A stretch of DNA of 64,000 nt from a bacterium (GCA_021822495.1 JAKAQO010000006.1:1-64000), one strand, 5' to 3'. Counted from the stretch's first letter, positions 8,698 through 17,390 are shown. Notes: generated from the letters alone by a model not told the origin. Numbers and translations are program-made.

Positions 8698-9183
8698 ATG
8701 AAAACTTTAAACAAGGAATTGAGCGTGGGAGATATGGCGGTTCAGTTTCAAGCGATGGATGAAACTGGAAAAACACACTCTCTTAAAAACTATCGGGGAA
8801 AAACTGTCATTTTGTATTTTTATCCCAAAGATCAGACGTCTGGCTGCACCAAAGAGGCCTGTGATTTTCGCGATTTCTCCAGTCAATTTTCAAAAAAAGG
8901 CGCCGTCGTCTTAGGAGTGAGTCCGGACTCGGCAAAATCGCATCAGAACTTTAAAGACAAATATTCTCTTTCTTTTCCGCTTTTGGTGGATGAAGATAAA
9001 ACTCTTTGCAAGGCCTACGGGGTTTGGAAGGAAAAATCAATGTACGGGCGGAAATACATGGGCATTGAACGCTCAACCTTTGTCATTGGCCCCGATGGGC
9101 GCATTGAGGAAGTTTTTCGCAAGGTTAAAGTTCCTGGGCACGTCCAGGAATTGCTCGGAAAGATGGGGACTGTCCCTAATTAA
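8698..9183 (+). CDS. bcp: Thioredoxin-dependent thiol peroxidase (Bcp/PrxQ)
   Basis: A 161-residue peroxiredoxin of the Bcp/PrxQ class. The peroxidatic cysteine C50 and the resolving cysteine C55 are five residues apart in PKDQTSGCTKEACDF. The fold residues VILYFYPK and ERSTFVIGPDG are also present. It reduces hydrogen peroxide and organic peroxides with thioredoxin. It starts 21 bases after mutL and has an adequate ribosome site (GAGGGAG). Its last codons (KMGTVPN) are encoded by a degenerate copy of the GGGGACTGTCCCC palindrome, so the natural C-terminus may have been replaced by repeat insertion. The stop codon overlaps the convergent oxidoreductase gene. Confidence 0.95.
   Translation: MKTLNKELSVGDMAVQFQAMDETGKTHSLKNYRGKTVILYFYPKDQTSGCTKEACDFRDFSSQFSKKGAVVLGVSPDSAKSHQNFKDKYSLSFPLLVDEDKTLCKAYGVWKEKSMYGRKYMGIERSTFVIGPDGRIEEVFRKVKVPGHVQELLGKMGTVPN
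9165..9176. repeat. Short copy of GGGGAC(A/T)GTCCCC palindrome
   Basis: GGGGACTGTCCC followed by TAATT, lying in the last codons of the peroxiredoxin gene, a few bases from the convergent stop codon of the oxidoreductase. The flanks are AT-rich but lack the A-run/T-run of the longer copies elsewhere in the window. Hence it belongs to a variant subtype, together with the copy at 28224. Confidence 0.75.
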
Positions 9184-10247
9184 CGCGCCCTCAAGTATTG
9201 CGGCGGGTAAGAGATTTCTTCGTTTAAGACCTTGGCCGCGTTCATAGGCCAGTAAGGTGTTCGCAAAAACTCTCGCGCCATTAAAACGGCGTCGGCTTTG
9301 CCCGAGGCGATAATTTCTTCGGCTTGATGAGGGTCCGTAATCATTCCCACTGCTCCGGTCATGACTGCGGCCTTTTTTCGGATTTCTTCCGCGAAGGGAA
9401 CTTGATATCCCGCGGCCACGGGAATTTTAGCGTGGGGGACAAGGCCGCCGCTTGAACAATCAATGAGATCAACGCCGATGGATTTTAGTTTTTTTGAGAG
9501 TTCAATGGAACTGGGAACGTCCCATCCGCCTTCAACCCAGTCGGTTGAAGAGAGGCGGGCAAAGAGGGGATAGTCTGCGGGCCAGACCTTTCGGACGCGT
9601 GTGGCGATTTGAACGGCCAGTCTCATTCGGTTTTCGAGACTTCCTCCGAACTCATCGGTTCGGTGATTAGAAAGAGACGACAAAAAGGAATGAATCAGAT
9701 ATCCATGCGCGAAATGAAGTTCCAGAGTTTCAAAACCAGCTTGAACGGCAAGTTCCGCGCTTTTTTCCCATTGCACTATCAGCTTGTCAATTTCTTTGAG
9801 ACTCAGGGCGTGAGGGATGGGGTAGCCTTCGCTAAAGGGAATTTCTGAAGGCGCCAAAGTGGTCCAGCCGCCATTCGAGAGGGGAACAAAAATCTTGTGC
9901 TTTGTGTCCCAAGGCCTTGGAGTAGAGGCTTTTCTTCCCGCATGGGCGATTTGAATTCCGGGAATTGAGTTTTGGCTTTTAATGAAAGAGGTGATTTTTT
10001 TAAGAGGCGCGACTTGCGCTTTAGACCAAAGCCCCATGTCCTGGGGAGAAATCCGACCTTCGGGAGAAACCGCAGTCGCCTCCATGATGACCAAGGCCGC
10101 GCCTCCAACGGCGCGGCTACCCAAATGAACTAAATGCCAATCGGTCGCTTTACCGTTTTCGCTTGAATATTGGCACATGGGCGAGACAAAAATGCGATTC
10201 TTAAAAGTGATCTCGCGGATTTTAAGCGGAGAAAAAAGAAAAGACAT
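9180..10247 (-). CDS. NADH:flavin oxidoreductase, YqjM-type Old Yellow Enzyme
   Basis: A 355-residue FMN-binding TIM barrel. YqjM-class markers are visible: C25 and Y27 in SPMCQYSS near the flavin, IQIAHAGRKAS, the histidine-containing ELHFAHGYLIHSFLSSLSN segment, and the FGGSLENRMRL signature. Enzymes of this class reduce activated C=C bonds using NAD(P)H; the physiological substrate is not evident. Its stop overlaps the peroxiredoxin stop by four bases in a tail-to-tail arrangement. A terminator-like hairpin lies just upstream, separating it from rpmF. Confidence 0.93.
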   Translation of the reverse strand: MSFLFSPLKIREITFKNRIFVSPMCQYSSENGKATDWHLVHLGSRAVGGAALVIMEATAVSPEGRISPQDMGLWSKAQVAPLKKITSFIKSQNSIPGIQIAHAGRKASTPRPWDTKHKIFVPLSNGGWTTLAPSEIPFSEGYPIPHALSLKEIDKLIVQWEKSAELAVQAGFETLELHFAHGYLIHSFLSSLSNHRTDEFGGSLENRMRLAVQIATRVRKVWPADYPLFARLSSTDWVEGGWDVPSSIELSKKLKSIGVDLIDCSSGGLVPHAKIPVAAGYQVPFAEEIRKKAAVMTGAVGMITDPHQAEEIIASGKADAVLMAREFLRTPYWPMNAAKVLNEEISYPPQYLRAR

Positions 10248-10255
10248 GGCCGGTG

Positions 10256-10288
10256 AAAAAAACGGGCGAGGTTAAAACCCCCGCCCGT
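10256..10288 (-). terminator. Rho-independent terminator after rpmF
   Basis: On the minus strand ACGGGCGGGGG, a TTTTAA loop, then CCTCGCCCGT is followed by a run of T (complement of 10256-10261). One mismatch is present in the stem. It lies just after the rpmF stop and before the next minus-strand gene. Confidence 0.8.
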
Positions 10289-10300
10289 CATTCTTTAAGT

Positions 10301-10528
10301 TTAAGATCCTGATTCGCCTTCGCTCTGGGGTTTTGTTTTCTCCATTTTGGGCATGACGGCGATGCGCCCTTTATAGAACCCGCAGTGAGGGCAGACAACG
10401 TGAGCGGGCCGCATCTTTTTACAGTCCGGGTTCGGGCACGGGCTTAAAGACGGGCGCTCAAGCTTCCAGTTTTGAGAGCGGCGGCTGTCTCTTCTGGAAC
10501 GGGTATGTTTTCTTTTTGGATTTGGCAT
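10301..10528 (-). CDS. rpmF: 50S ribosomal protein L32
   Basis: A 75-residue basic protein. The N-terminus MPNPKRKHTRSRRDSRRSQ is diagnostic of L32. The C-terminal half has a zinc-ribbon arrangement (C52 and C57 in CPNPDCKK? spacing loosely matched; CPHCG further on). AGGAG precedes the ATG by nine bases. The protein is somewhat longer than the usual 56-60 residues because of a polar C-terminal tail (MPKMEKTKPQSEGESGS). The gene usually neighbours fatty-acid genes; here it follows a GT2 glycosyltransferase and is closed by a terminator. Confidence 0.93.
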   Translation of the reverse strand: MPNPKRKHTRSRRDSRRSQNWKLERPSLSPCPNPDCKKMRPAHVVCPHCGFYKGRIAVMPKMEKTKPQSEGESGS

Positions 10529-10557
10529 GGCAATAATCTCCTGAGAAGATATTTTAC

Positions 10558-11514
10558 TTAAAAACCGACCGTTTCGCGAATGAAATAAGGGTTTTTATCC
10601 TTGATGTCAAAATAGGTGCGGACTAATATTTCAGCCAACAGCCCCAAGAGAAGAAGCTGAAAACCGATTAAAGAAAAGAAAATGGCCACTTGGAAAAGAG
10701 GCTGATCCTTGACGAAAATCCCCAAAGCAAATTTTTTGTAGAGAGTGAGCGCCGCGGCCGCCATTCCCAAAAACATCATGAGAATTCCGCCTCCGCCGAA
10801 AAGGTAAATGGGTTTTCCCATGTAGGAATCCATGAATTTGACGGTGGCCAAATCCAAAATGACTTTGAGCGTCCGCGAAATGCCGTATTTGGATTTGCCT
10901 TTGAGTCGCGGGCGATGATTGACTTCCATCTCCGCGATTTTAGCCCCCAAAAATCCGGCAAAGGCGACGACAAAGCGGTGCATTTCTCCGTAAAGGCGAA
11001 TGGGCTTTAAGTATTCGGCTTTGTAGAGTTTAAGGCTGCATCCGTAATCGTGAAGATGAACGCCGGTGACGCGAGAAATCAGGGAGTTTGCGATTTGAGA
11101 GGGAAGTCTTCGGTTAAGCCAGGGGTCTTTCCGGTCTTTTCTCCAGCCGCTGACGACATCAAAGCCCTCATCTAACTTTTCGATGAGGCGAATTAAGTCC
11201 TTGGGGTCGTTTTGGCCATCGCCGTCAAGAAAAGCGATGAGACTTCCTGATGATTTTTGAATTCCCGCTGATAGGGCTGCGGTTTGCCCCGAGTTGCGCC
11301 CTAAAAACACTCCCCGAACGCGGGAATCCTTGGCGGCGATTTTTCTAATCACTTCGCGCGATTTGTCTGAGGAGCCGTCATCAACAAAGATGATTTCTGA
11401 CGGCATGGGAATTTTGGAGACCGCATCCAATAATTCCTCAGCAAACGCAGGGAGACTTTCCTCTTCGTTGTAGATAGGGATAATGACGCTGAGTTTTCGA
11501 TTGAGCTCGTTCAC
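10558..11514 (-). CDS. Polyprenyl-phosphate GT2 glycosyltransferase (DPM1/ArnC-like)
   Basis: A 318-residue protein. The N-terminal GT-A domain shows [22 protein letters not shown], and the metal-binding [10 protein letters not shown] (DxD-like). Two C-terminal transmembrane segments follow (about residues 235-260 and 265-295), the arrangement of enzymes that transfer a sugar onto undecaprenyl or dolichyl phosphate at the inner face of the membrane. The donor sugar cannot be told. Its start overlaps the end of icd by four bases, so it is likely co-translated with it, and rpmF follows. Confidence 0.88.
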   Translation of the reverse strand: MNELNRKLSVIIPIYNEEESLPAFAEELLDAVSKIPMPSEIIFVDDGSSDKSREVIRKIAAKDSRVRGVFLGRNSGQTAALSAGIQKSSGSLIAFLDGDGQNDPKDLIRLIEKLDEGFDVVSGWRKDRKDPWLNRRLPSQIANSLISRVTGVHLHDYGCSLKLYKAEYLKPIRLYGEMHRFVVAFAGFLGAKIAEMEVNHRPRLKGKSKYGISRTLKVILDLATVKFMDSYMGKPIYLFGGGGILMMFLGMAAAALTLYKKFALGIFVKDQPLFQVAIFFSLIGFQLLLLGLLAEILVRTYFDIKDKNPYFIRETVGF

Positions 11515-12884
11515 GCCGCAACAGAAGCCGCTTTGTCCATGTGAGAGACGATGGCTTTTCCAAATTCCGAGGTCTTGAGTTTTTTGGCTCCCGCCATTTG
11601 CCTCTCAAGATCATAGGTCACCGTTTTTTCTTGAATTGTTTTTTCAAGGGAGGAGACAATTAAATTTGCCGCTTCCTGCCAGCCGAGATGTTCGAGCATC
11701 ATAACTCCCGACAAAATCAAGGAACCAGGGTTGACCATGTCCTTGTCGGTATATTTTGGCGCGGTGCCGTGGGTGGCTTCAAAGAGAGCCGCTTGGTCTC
11801 CAATGTTTGCGCCGGGGGCGATTCCGAGCCCTCCTACCTGGGCCGCGGCGGCATCCGAAATATAATCGCCGTTGAGATTCGGAGTCGCTAAAACGCTGTA
11901 TTCATCCGGCCTCAAAAGAAGTTGTTGGAAAGTTTGATCGGCAATGCGGTCTTTGATGAGGATTTTTCCCGCGGGCATTTTTCCATTGTGTTTATCCCAC
12001 AGTTCCGCTTCGGTGACGATTTTGTCGCGGAATTCAGTTTTAGCGACTTCGTATCCCCAATCGCGGAAAGCGCCTTCGGTAAATTTTTGGATATTTCCTT
12101 TATGAACCAAAGTGACCGACGGTTTTTGGTGATCAACGGCGTATTGAATGGCCATGCGGACCAGACGCTGGCTTCCAGTCTTGGAGATGGGTTTAATGCC
12201 GATCCCGCTGTCAGCGTTAAATTTTTTCCCCATTTCCTTGGTTAAAAACTCATAGACTTTTTTTTGTTCCGGCGTTCCATTTTCAAACTCAATGCCCGCG
12301 TAAACGTCTTCGGTGTTTTCGCGGAAGATGACGATGTTAAATTTTTCCGGCTCTTTAACGGGGCAGGGAACGCCCTTAAACCAACGGACGGGCCTGACGC
12401 AAGCGTAAAGATCCAGTTTTTGCCGGAGTTGAACGTTGACTGAACGAAAGCGCGGAGTGACCCATTCTGATCCGCATTTGACGCATTTTTCAGGGCGACG
12501 GCCGTTTTCTTCATTTTGCTCAGCCGAACAAACCAGACACACGAATTTGTGTCCGCCCACAGGCGTGGTCAAAGGGCCTTTGATGGCGACGCGAAACTCA
12601 TTGATGGCGTCCAAGGTCTCTTGCGGCAAAACGGTGTCCTTGTCGTAATGTTGGAGGGCCGAAAGGCCGGCGTAAATTTCCATCCAGGCGATTTTTTTCT
12701 TGCCGGAATAGGCGGTTTTGACGGCTTCATCTAAAACATGGCGCGTGGCTTTCCAGATATCGGGGCCCGTTCCGTCGCCGGCAAAAAAAGGAATGATGGG
12801 AAAATCGGGAACGGAAAGCTTTCCATTTTTTAATTCAATTTTTTTTCCTTCTTTTGGAATTTGAACTTTTTGATAAGAAGCCAT
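11511..12884 (-). CDS. icd: NADP-type isocitrate dehydrogenase with zinc-ribbon-like insert
   Basis: A 457-residue TCA-cycle enzyme converting isocitrate to 2-oxoglutarate. Family motifs: [31 protein letters not shown], the catalytic-lysine region [16 protein letters not shown], and NLNGDYISD...[13 protein letters not shown] with ATHGTAPKY at the cofactor site. Odd feature: between TTPVGG and the substrate-binding SVNVQLRQ, where related enzymes have a short link, about 30 extra residues carry C116-x2-C119 and C134-x2-C137 (CLVC, then CVKC), a treble-clef or zinc-ribbon pattern. The arginines after the insert are retained, so activity is plausible. AGGAG lies just before the ATG. Confidence 0.93.
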   Translation of the reverse strand: MASYQKVQIPKEGKKIELKNGKLSVPDFPIIPFFAGDGTGPDIWKATRHVLDEAVKTAYSGKKKIAWMEIYAGLSALQHYDKDTVLPQETLDAINEFRVAIKGPLTTPVGGHKFVCLVCSAEQNEENGRRPEKCVKCGSEWVTPRFRSVNVQLRQKLDLYACVRPVRWFKGVPCPVKEPEKFNIVIFRENTEDVYAGIEFENGTPEQKKVYEFLTKEMGKKFNADSGIGIKPISKTGSQRLVRMAIQYAVDHQKPSVTLVHKGNIQKFTEGAFRDWGYEVAKTEFRDKIVTEAELWDKHNGKMPAGKILIKDRIADQTFQQLLLRPDEYSVLATPNLNGDYISDAAAAQVGGLGIAPGANIGDQAALFEATHGTAPKYTDKDMVNPGSLILSGVMMLEHLGWQEAANLIVSSLEKTIQEKTVTYDLERQMAGAKKLKTSEFGKAIVSHMDKAASVAA

Positions 12885-12899
12885 GTTTTTCTCCTCGGA

Positions 12900-13349
12900 T
12901 TAAGGTCTGCAAGAGCCGCCGGGGCCTTGTTCCATTTCTTCGGTTTCAACGGAAGCGTAGCGGCCGGAAGCCTCCCACGGTTTTTCATTGAGAACGGGTT
13001 TGTGTTTTTGAAAGAGAGAAGCCGCGATGTCTTTGAGGTCTTCCGCGGATTCAATATCTCCGCCGGCGATGAAATCAAAATAGACATCGTGAGTTTTTTG
13101 GAAGAGGACATCGGCCTTGGGGGACATTTCGTTTTCCAGATGCTGTCTCAGGGCTTCATGAATGGTCATGGGCGGAAGAGCCAAGCCGACATAGAGAACA
13201 GTTCCATTTCCCTGTTCATCAAAAACCACGAACTCATAAATTCCCGGGGCATGGGGCGCGTGATTCATGAGCGCTTCCGGCTTAAAACGAAAACAGCGTT
13301 TGGACATCTTGATTTTAAAAACACGTTTTTCGGCGGTCGGTTGGGTCAT
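12900..13349 (-). CDS. Small GIY-YIG-like domain protein
   Basis: A 149-residue protein of no firmly known function. A GIY-YIG-type core is visible: GIYEF at 36-40, VLYVGLA at 52-58, a helix EALRQHLENE, and SAEDLKDIAASLFQKHKPVLN, ending with N121 where GIY-YIG nucleases have a conserved asparagine. The catalytic arginine is not certain, so it may be structural rather than a nuclease. The C-terminus ends in a glycine-rich GPGGSCRP tail. The start lies two bases after the stop of the chlorite-dismutase-family gene, indicating a two-gene unit; icd follows after 15 bases. Confidence 0.6.
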   Translation of the reverse strand: MTQPTAEKRVFKIKMSKRCFRFKPEALMNHAPHAPGIYEFVVFDEQGNGTVLYVGLALPPMTIHEALRQHLENEMSPKADVLFQKTHDVYFDFIAGGDIESAEDLKDIAASLFQKHKPVLNEKPWEASGRYASVETEEMEQGPGGSCRP

Positions 13350-13351
13350 GG

Positions 13352-14101
13352 CTAATCCTCCAGTTTTGAACTTTTCCAGATGGCGCGTCCTATGAAAAAA
13401 GGACCCATATTTTGAATATAGGTCGAGGTCTGTTGCGTTGGCCGCATTTTTTCTACTAAAGCGGAAAGAGGGAAAAGCTCTTTTCCAATGAGGCCGATCA
13501 CAAAATCATTGTCATTTTCGTCAAGACCAGTGCAGGAAAGGCGTATGTCCTGGGCAAGGCCTGAATCTCCAAAAAGGCGGCCAATTTGCCCGTGTTCTTT
13601 TAAAATTTGCATCTGTTCCTGATGGCTTAATTTCGCGAAGGCCCCGGTTCGCCTGAGTGGATACCACACTGCCCAGGGAAATTGAGCGTCTAAAATCACG
13701 CGCTGCGGCCGCTTGAGAAGCCAGTCTTCCAGATTCGGTTCATATCCAAGGGAATACGTGCGGCCAAAAAAAGAATATCCGGGTTTAAGAGAAAGTTCTT
13801 TCCAGGGACTTGAGGCAAAAAGCTCGCGTGCGCGGGTAAAAAAATGATCGGGGTTTTTGCTCAGGGTCAAAAGCCCGACTCCTTTGGGGTCGTGCAGGCT
13901 TTCATAAATGACGCCTGTAATGTTTGATTTTTCAAAAGAAGAGATTAGGGCCTTTAAGTCCTCGCATCTGGTAAAGGCCTGAATTTGAATAAACAGCCTT
14001 TGATCCAGAAACTGCGCTTGGCCGTCTTTAACGCCGCCCTTTTCCCTTAAGTCGAGTTTTTTCTCCTCTTTCTCCATGGTCGCGCCTTGAACGGAGCTCA
14101 T
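13352..14101 (-). CDS. Chlorite dismutase / HemQ family protein
   Basis: A 249-residue protein. The C-terminal half carries the family core: WYPLRRTGAFAKLS, the proximal haem-ligand region LKEHGQIGRLFGD with H170, then DIRLSCTGLDENDNDFVIG and STYIQNMGPFFIGRAIW. This core fits a dimeric alpha-beta barrel that binds haem; relatives either decarboxylate coproporphyrin-haem (HemQ) or dismutate chlorite. Which chemistry applies cannot be decided here: no other haem gene is adjacent and the first 25 residues are charged and probably disordered. A second ATG eight codons in (M9) has an AAGG at better spacing and is a possible start. It is directly upstream of the GIY-YIG-like gene. Confidence 0.82.
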   Translation of the reverse strand: MSSVQGATMEKEEKKLDLREKGGVKDGQAQFLDQRLFIQIQAFTRCEDLKALISSFEKSNITGVIYESLHDPKGVGLLTLSKNPDHFFTRARELFASSPWKELSLKPGYSFFGRTYSLGYEPNLEDWLLKRPQRVILDAQFPWAVWYPLRRTGAFAKLSHQEQMQILKEHGQIGRLFGDSGLAQDIRLSCTGLDENDNDFVIGLIGKELFPLSALVEKMRPTQQTSTYIQNMGPFFIGRAIWKSSKLED

Positions 14102-14146
14102 GGGGATATTTTACCTTTTTAAGAGACGGGTTTGACTTTGAAAGAA

Positions 14147-15631
14147 TTACCGGCCGGATAGAATATCTTGTTTTGGAATAGCGACAATCCAATCCCAAGT
14201 ATTTGACAGATAAACCGTTCCGCCGACAATGGTGGGACTGATAATTCCCATGCTTCCACCAATATCTATGTGTCCCATTTCTTTTCCAGTGCGTGGGTCC
14301 AGCGCATAAACGCTTTTCGCGCCCGCGATATAAAGGATATTATTGTCCATCGTGGGGGCGCTTCTTGCCGAAGAAATTTTATTCCACTTCCAGATTAGTT
14401 TTCCGGTTTTTAAATCACGAGCTTCATAGTATCCATTTACAGGCGAACCGACATAAACTGTTTTCCCGTAAATCATGGGGACTCCGCCTTTAAAAGCGGG
14501 CGGTTTAGGGCCGCGTCCCATGGAAGCGGTCCAAAGCGCGGCGCCGGAATTGGCATCAAAAGCCCGAATGACGGGATTAAGAGTCTCTTTGCCTTTCACG
14601 ATCTTGGGACTGGTCACCGCATCCATGACAACGATGCCGTTTGAAACAGCGGGAGAGACGTCCCCCATTCCGGTGTTGGCCGCGCCCGGTATTGAGTTTT
14701 TCCATAGAACTTTTCCAGTCTTGGCGTCGAGACAATAAATGCGCGGCTTGATGGCCATAGCAAGATAAATTTTACCTTGATAGTAGGCGGGGCTGGACAT
14801 ATTATCTCCGCCCAGTAAATGAGTCGTCCATATCGTTTGGCCCGTGCGGCGATTGAGAGCATGAACAGAGCCGCTGCCAGTCGCGAAATAAAGGACGTCC
14901 CCAGAGACGGCTGGCGTTGGCATGGCTTCGCCTACGCTTGAATGGCGCCAAATGAGACGCCCGGTCAAACGATCCAAAGCGTAGATTCCGTTGTAGCTAA
15001 AATCCATTCCCCGGACGGATTTGTAGGGGTTTTTTGCGTATTGGACGACATTGGCGAAATTAAATCCCACTCCTCCCGCTGATAAATAGACAAAACGGCC
15101 TTTTACGATGGGGTTTCCCATGAGGTGGTTTCCCACGGGACTTGTGCGCCAGATCAACTGCCCGGTTTTCATGTTTAAGGCATAGGCGAACATATCATCG
15201 CTTTCGGCGTATAAAATCCCATCGACAACGGAGACTCCGAGGGCATTTCCATAAAACTGAGTTTGAACCGCGCCTGCTTCAACTTCTCCATAGATATGAA
15301 CGCCGAATGGGTCTTTATTTCCCAAGGGCCAGGCCCTCGCCTCGGCAAATCTCCAGGAAACTCCATTTTTAGCCCAAAGCGGAGCTTGTTCTGAAAGAGA
15401 AACATCCGCATTGTGATCGGCGCCCAAATTCATTTGCGTCCATTCCGTCGGGCCGACATTCATGTCGGGGCCGATAGGCGAGTTTTGCGGGTAGTAAACC
15501 CGGGCAAAAGGCCCCTCGGGCGCGACGGGAACCATCCAGGTCTTGGCGGCAGAAACGCGCGGAAAAATAAGAAGAGAACAGGCAAACAGTGCCGAGCACA
15601 AGTAGAAATAAGAATTTTTTTTCTGGTTCAT
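14147..15631 (-). CDS. Exported PQQ-repeat beta-propeller protein
   Basis: A 494-residue protein with a signal peptide (residues 1-29, ending RVSAA). The mature part is made of repeats of the type ALNRRTGQTIWTTHLLGG, CLDAKTGKVLWKNSI, ARDLKTGKLIWKW and ALDPRTGKEMGHI, each of which contributes a propeller blade. Such proteins include quinoprotein dehydrogenases and the scaffold BamB. The dehydrogenase-specific calcium site and a cytochrome domain are not seen, so an enzymatic role is doubtful. A periplasmic scaffold or electron-transfer role is possible. It is a single gene, followed downstream by the chlorite-dismutase-family gene after 45 bases. Confidence 0.82.
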   Translation of the reverse strand: MNQKKNSYFYLCSALFACSLLIFPRVSAAKTWMVPVAPEGPFARVYYPQNSPIGPDMNVGPTEWTQMNLGADHNADVSLSEQAPLWAKNGVSWRFAEARAWPLGNKDPFGVHIYGEVEAGAVQTQFYGNALGVSVVDGILYAESDDMFAYALNMKTGQLIWRTSPVGNHLMGNPIVKGRFVYLSAGGVGFNFANVVQYAKNPYKSVRGMDFSYNGIYALDRLTGRLIWRHSSVGEAMPTPAVSGDVLYFATGSGSVHALNRRTGQTIWTTHLLGGDNMSSPAYYQGKIYLAMAIKPRIYCLDAKTGKVLWKNSIPGAANTGMGDVSPAVSNGIVVMDAVTSPKIVKGKETLNPVIRAFDANSGAALWTASMGRGPKPPAFKGGVPMIYGKTVYVGSPVNGYYEARDLKTGKLIWKWNKISSARSAPTMDNNILYIAGAKSVYALDPRTGKEMGHIDIGGSMGIISPTIVGGTVYLSNTWDWIVAIPKQDILSGR

Positions 15632-15777
15632 GTTAAGCCTCCAAGTAATCGCTATCCTTTAGATTCATAAACTCTAAAAAAGATTCGCCGACGTGTCAAT
15701 TAAAAGAGAGGGTACCTTTTTAAATCCACGCTTTCGCGCGAAAATAAGGCCTGCCTTTCTTTTGCGCTAAAATTATT

Positions 15778-15814
15778 CCTTGAAAAATGAAACATTATAT
15801 TTCATAATTCAAGG
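15778..15814 (+). promoter_or_regulatory. 37-bp palindrome abutting the ATPase start codon
   Basis: CCTTGAAAAATGAAA, a 7-base centre, then TTTCATAATTCAAGG: the arms match at 13 of 15 positions. It ends at 15814, directly before the ATG at 15815, and the AAGG that would act as ribosome site is the end of the right arm. It can be an operator, or an RNA hairpin that hides the ribosome site. A TAAAAT box lies about 15 bases upstream. Confidence 0.6.
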
Positions 15815-16963
15815 ATGAAGATTATTAAACGTCCCACCCTTATTAGCCGCCTAATGAAGTCGCTTTCGCGCTCGCCTGTCACAGCCCTTTTAGGGCCTAG
15901 GCAGTGCGGCAAGACGACGCTGGCTCGGGCGGCGTCGTCGCGGATTTCTCGCGTTCATTTCTTCGACTTGGAAAGCGAGCGCGATCAAGCTCGTTTGTCC
16001 AGCCCACAACGCGCCCTGGAGAAATTGCGTGGCTTGGTTGTTTTGGATGAAATTCAACGGGCTCCGCGCTTGATGCCGATTCTGCGCGTTCTGGCTGATC
16101 GCCGTCCGAATCCTTGTCGATTCTTGATTTTGGGAAGCGCCTCTCCGGAATTGGCGCAAAAATCATCGGAAACATTGGCGGGGCGCGTTGAGTTCGTCGA
16201 GATGGGAGGCTTCTCGCTTGATGAAATTGGCGAACGCGCTCAGGATTTTCTTTGGCTCCGGGGAGGTTTCCCGCGTTCTTTTTTGGCCGCGCGGGCAACA
16301 GACAGCCGCGCTTGGCGGGAGAATTTTATCAAGACTTTTCTCCAGCGCGATTTTCCGCAAATGGGTATTCGAATTCCATCCGCCCATTTATTGCGCTTTT
16401 GGCGCATGACGGCTCACCTGCACGGACAATTCTGGAACGGCGCGCAAATCGCCGGATCTTTAGGAGTCAGCCATCCAACCAGCCGACATTATCTGGATAT
16501 TCTAACGGGGGCTTTCATGATCCGGCAACTTCCCCCTTGGCATGAAAATGCGGGAAAAAGAATCGTCAAGGCTCCAAAAATTTATCTCCGCGATTCCGGA
16601 ATCCTGCATGCCCTTTTGGGGCTCTGGAGTCGAGACGATCTTGAGGGATATCCTCAATATGGATTCTCCTGGGAAGGCTTTGCCTTGGAGCAGATTTTAA
16701 GCCGTTGGGGAGATTCAGACGCCTATTTTTGGGCGACTCATGCGGGCGCAGAACTGGATTTATTACTTGTCCGCGGTGAAAAGCGATGGGGATTTGAGTT
16801 TAAAGCGGGCGAGGCCCCGACGGCAACGAAATCAATGCGCGTCGCACTTTCGGACCTGCGCCTGAATCGTCTTTGGGTGATCTATCCAGGAAAAGAACGT
16901 TATCCCTTGGATCAAAAAATTGAATGTCTCGGACTTGGCGACGCGCTCAAACTGAAAATTTAA
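15815..16963 (+). CDS. AAA-type ATPase with DUF4143 domain
   Basis: A 382-residue protein. Residues about 20-150 form a P-loop domain: Walker A GPRQCGKTT from G27 and Walker B LVVLDEIQRAP with D78-E79. GSASPEL is the sensor-like strand. Residues about 180-340 match the DUF4143 C-terminal domain, with a winged-helix-like segment (IAGSLGVSHPTSRHYLDIL) and a nuclease-like fold end (ELDLLLVRGEKRWGFEFKAG, with D/E and K placed as in restriction-endonuclease-like domains). The biological function of this large family is unknown; members are frequent in accessory regions. It is a single gene preceded by a palindrome that touches the ATG, and followed by a GGGACTGTCCC palindrome. Confidence 0.85.
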   Translation: MKIIKRPTLISRLMKSLSRSPVTALLGPRQCGKTTLARAASSRISRVHFFDLESERDQARLSSPQRALEKLRGLVVLDEIQRAPRLMPILRVLADRRPNPCRFLILGSASPELAQKSSETLAGRVEFVEMGGFSLDEIGERAQDFLWLRGGFPRSFLAARATDSRAWRENFIKTFLQRDFPQMGIRIPSAHLLRFWRMTAHLHGQFWNGAQIAGSLGVSHPTSRHYLDILTGAFMIRQLPPWHENAGKRIVKAPKIYLRDSGILHALLGLWSRDDLEGYPQYGFSWEGFALEQILSRWGDSDAYFWATHAGAELDLLLVRGEKRWGFEFKAGEAPTATKSMRVALSDLRLNRLWVIYPGKERYPLDQKIECLGLGDALKLKI

Positions 16964-16985
16964 AAGCGGTGGAAGGATAAGAAAT

Positions 16986-17008
16986 AAAAAAGGGACTGTC
17001 CCCTTTTT
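16986..17008. repeat. GGGGAC(A/T)GTCCCC palindrome with A/T-run flanks
   Basis: AAAAAAGGGACTGTCCCC followed by TTTTT; one G is missing in the left arm. It lies 22 bases after the DUF4143 ATPase stop and can fold as a terminator with a T-run. It is the one long copy not placed between convergent genes. Confidence 0.8.
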
Positions 17009-17077
17009 AATATCATCGAAAAGAGAAAGAGAAGTGCGGCATATGTCAATTGATACGCAAGTGTCTGGGGAGGGGAA

Positions 17078-17233
17078 ATGACTAGAGAGCAAAAACTAGA
17101 AGTAGTTGAAAAACTATTGTGTAGAAATTCAGAAGACTCGGATACGTTCTTTGGAATTCTTGACGACAAAACAGTTCAGGGACTTGCCGCTATCGCGAGG
17201 GACTTGAGAAAAAACTCTACGCGGAGAAGATGA
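17078..17233 (+). CDS. Small hypothetical protein, 51 residues
   Basis: A short frame found by hand. ATG at 17078 is preceded by a strong GGGGAGGGG ribosome site (17067-17075), and it ends TGA at 17231-17233. It begins MTREQKLEVVEKLLC and ends in a basic NSTRRR tail; the middle contains GILDDKTVQGLAAIARDLR, a probable helical segment. No family is recognised. The charged, helical character would suit a small regulator or accessory factor, but nothing proves this. It lies upstream of the DpnI-like gene, which has its own promoter. Confidence 0.5.
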   Translation: MTREQKLEVVEKLLCRNSEDSDTFFGILDDKTVQGLAAIARDLRKNSTRRR

Positions 17234-17328
17234 AAAAGGAGACTTAAACGAAAGAGATATACAAGGATTGTGAAATCGAAATAGCGCGTGATCTCCGATT
17301 CTTTTGATCCGCGTTATTGGGAATGCTA

Positions 17329-17356
17329 TTGATTAATGGGAAATTTCTGTTATCCT
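17329..17356 (+). promoter_or_regulatory. Probable promoter of the DpnI-like gene
   Basis: TTGATT at 17329-17334, a 16-base spacer, then TATCCT at 17351-17356. Transcription would begin near 17363, leaving a leader of about 28 bases before the ATG at 17391. The region is AT-rich compared with its surroundings. Confidence 0.5.
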
Positions 17357-17390
17357 AAAATTCATCGCCAAAAAACTCAACTAGAAAACT

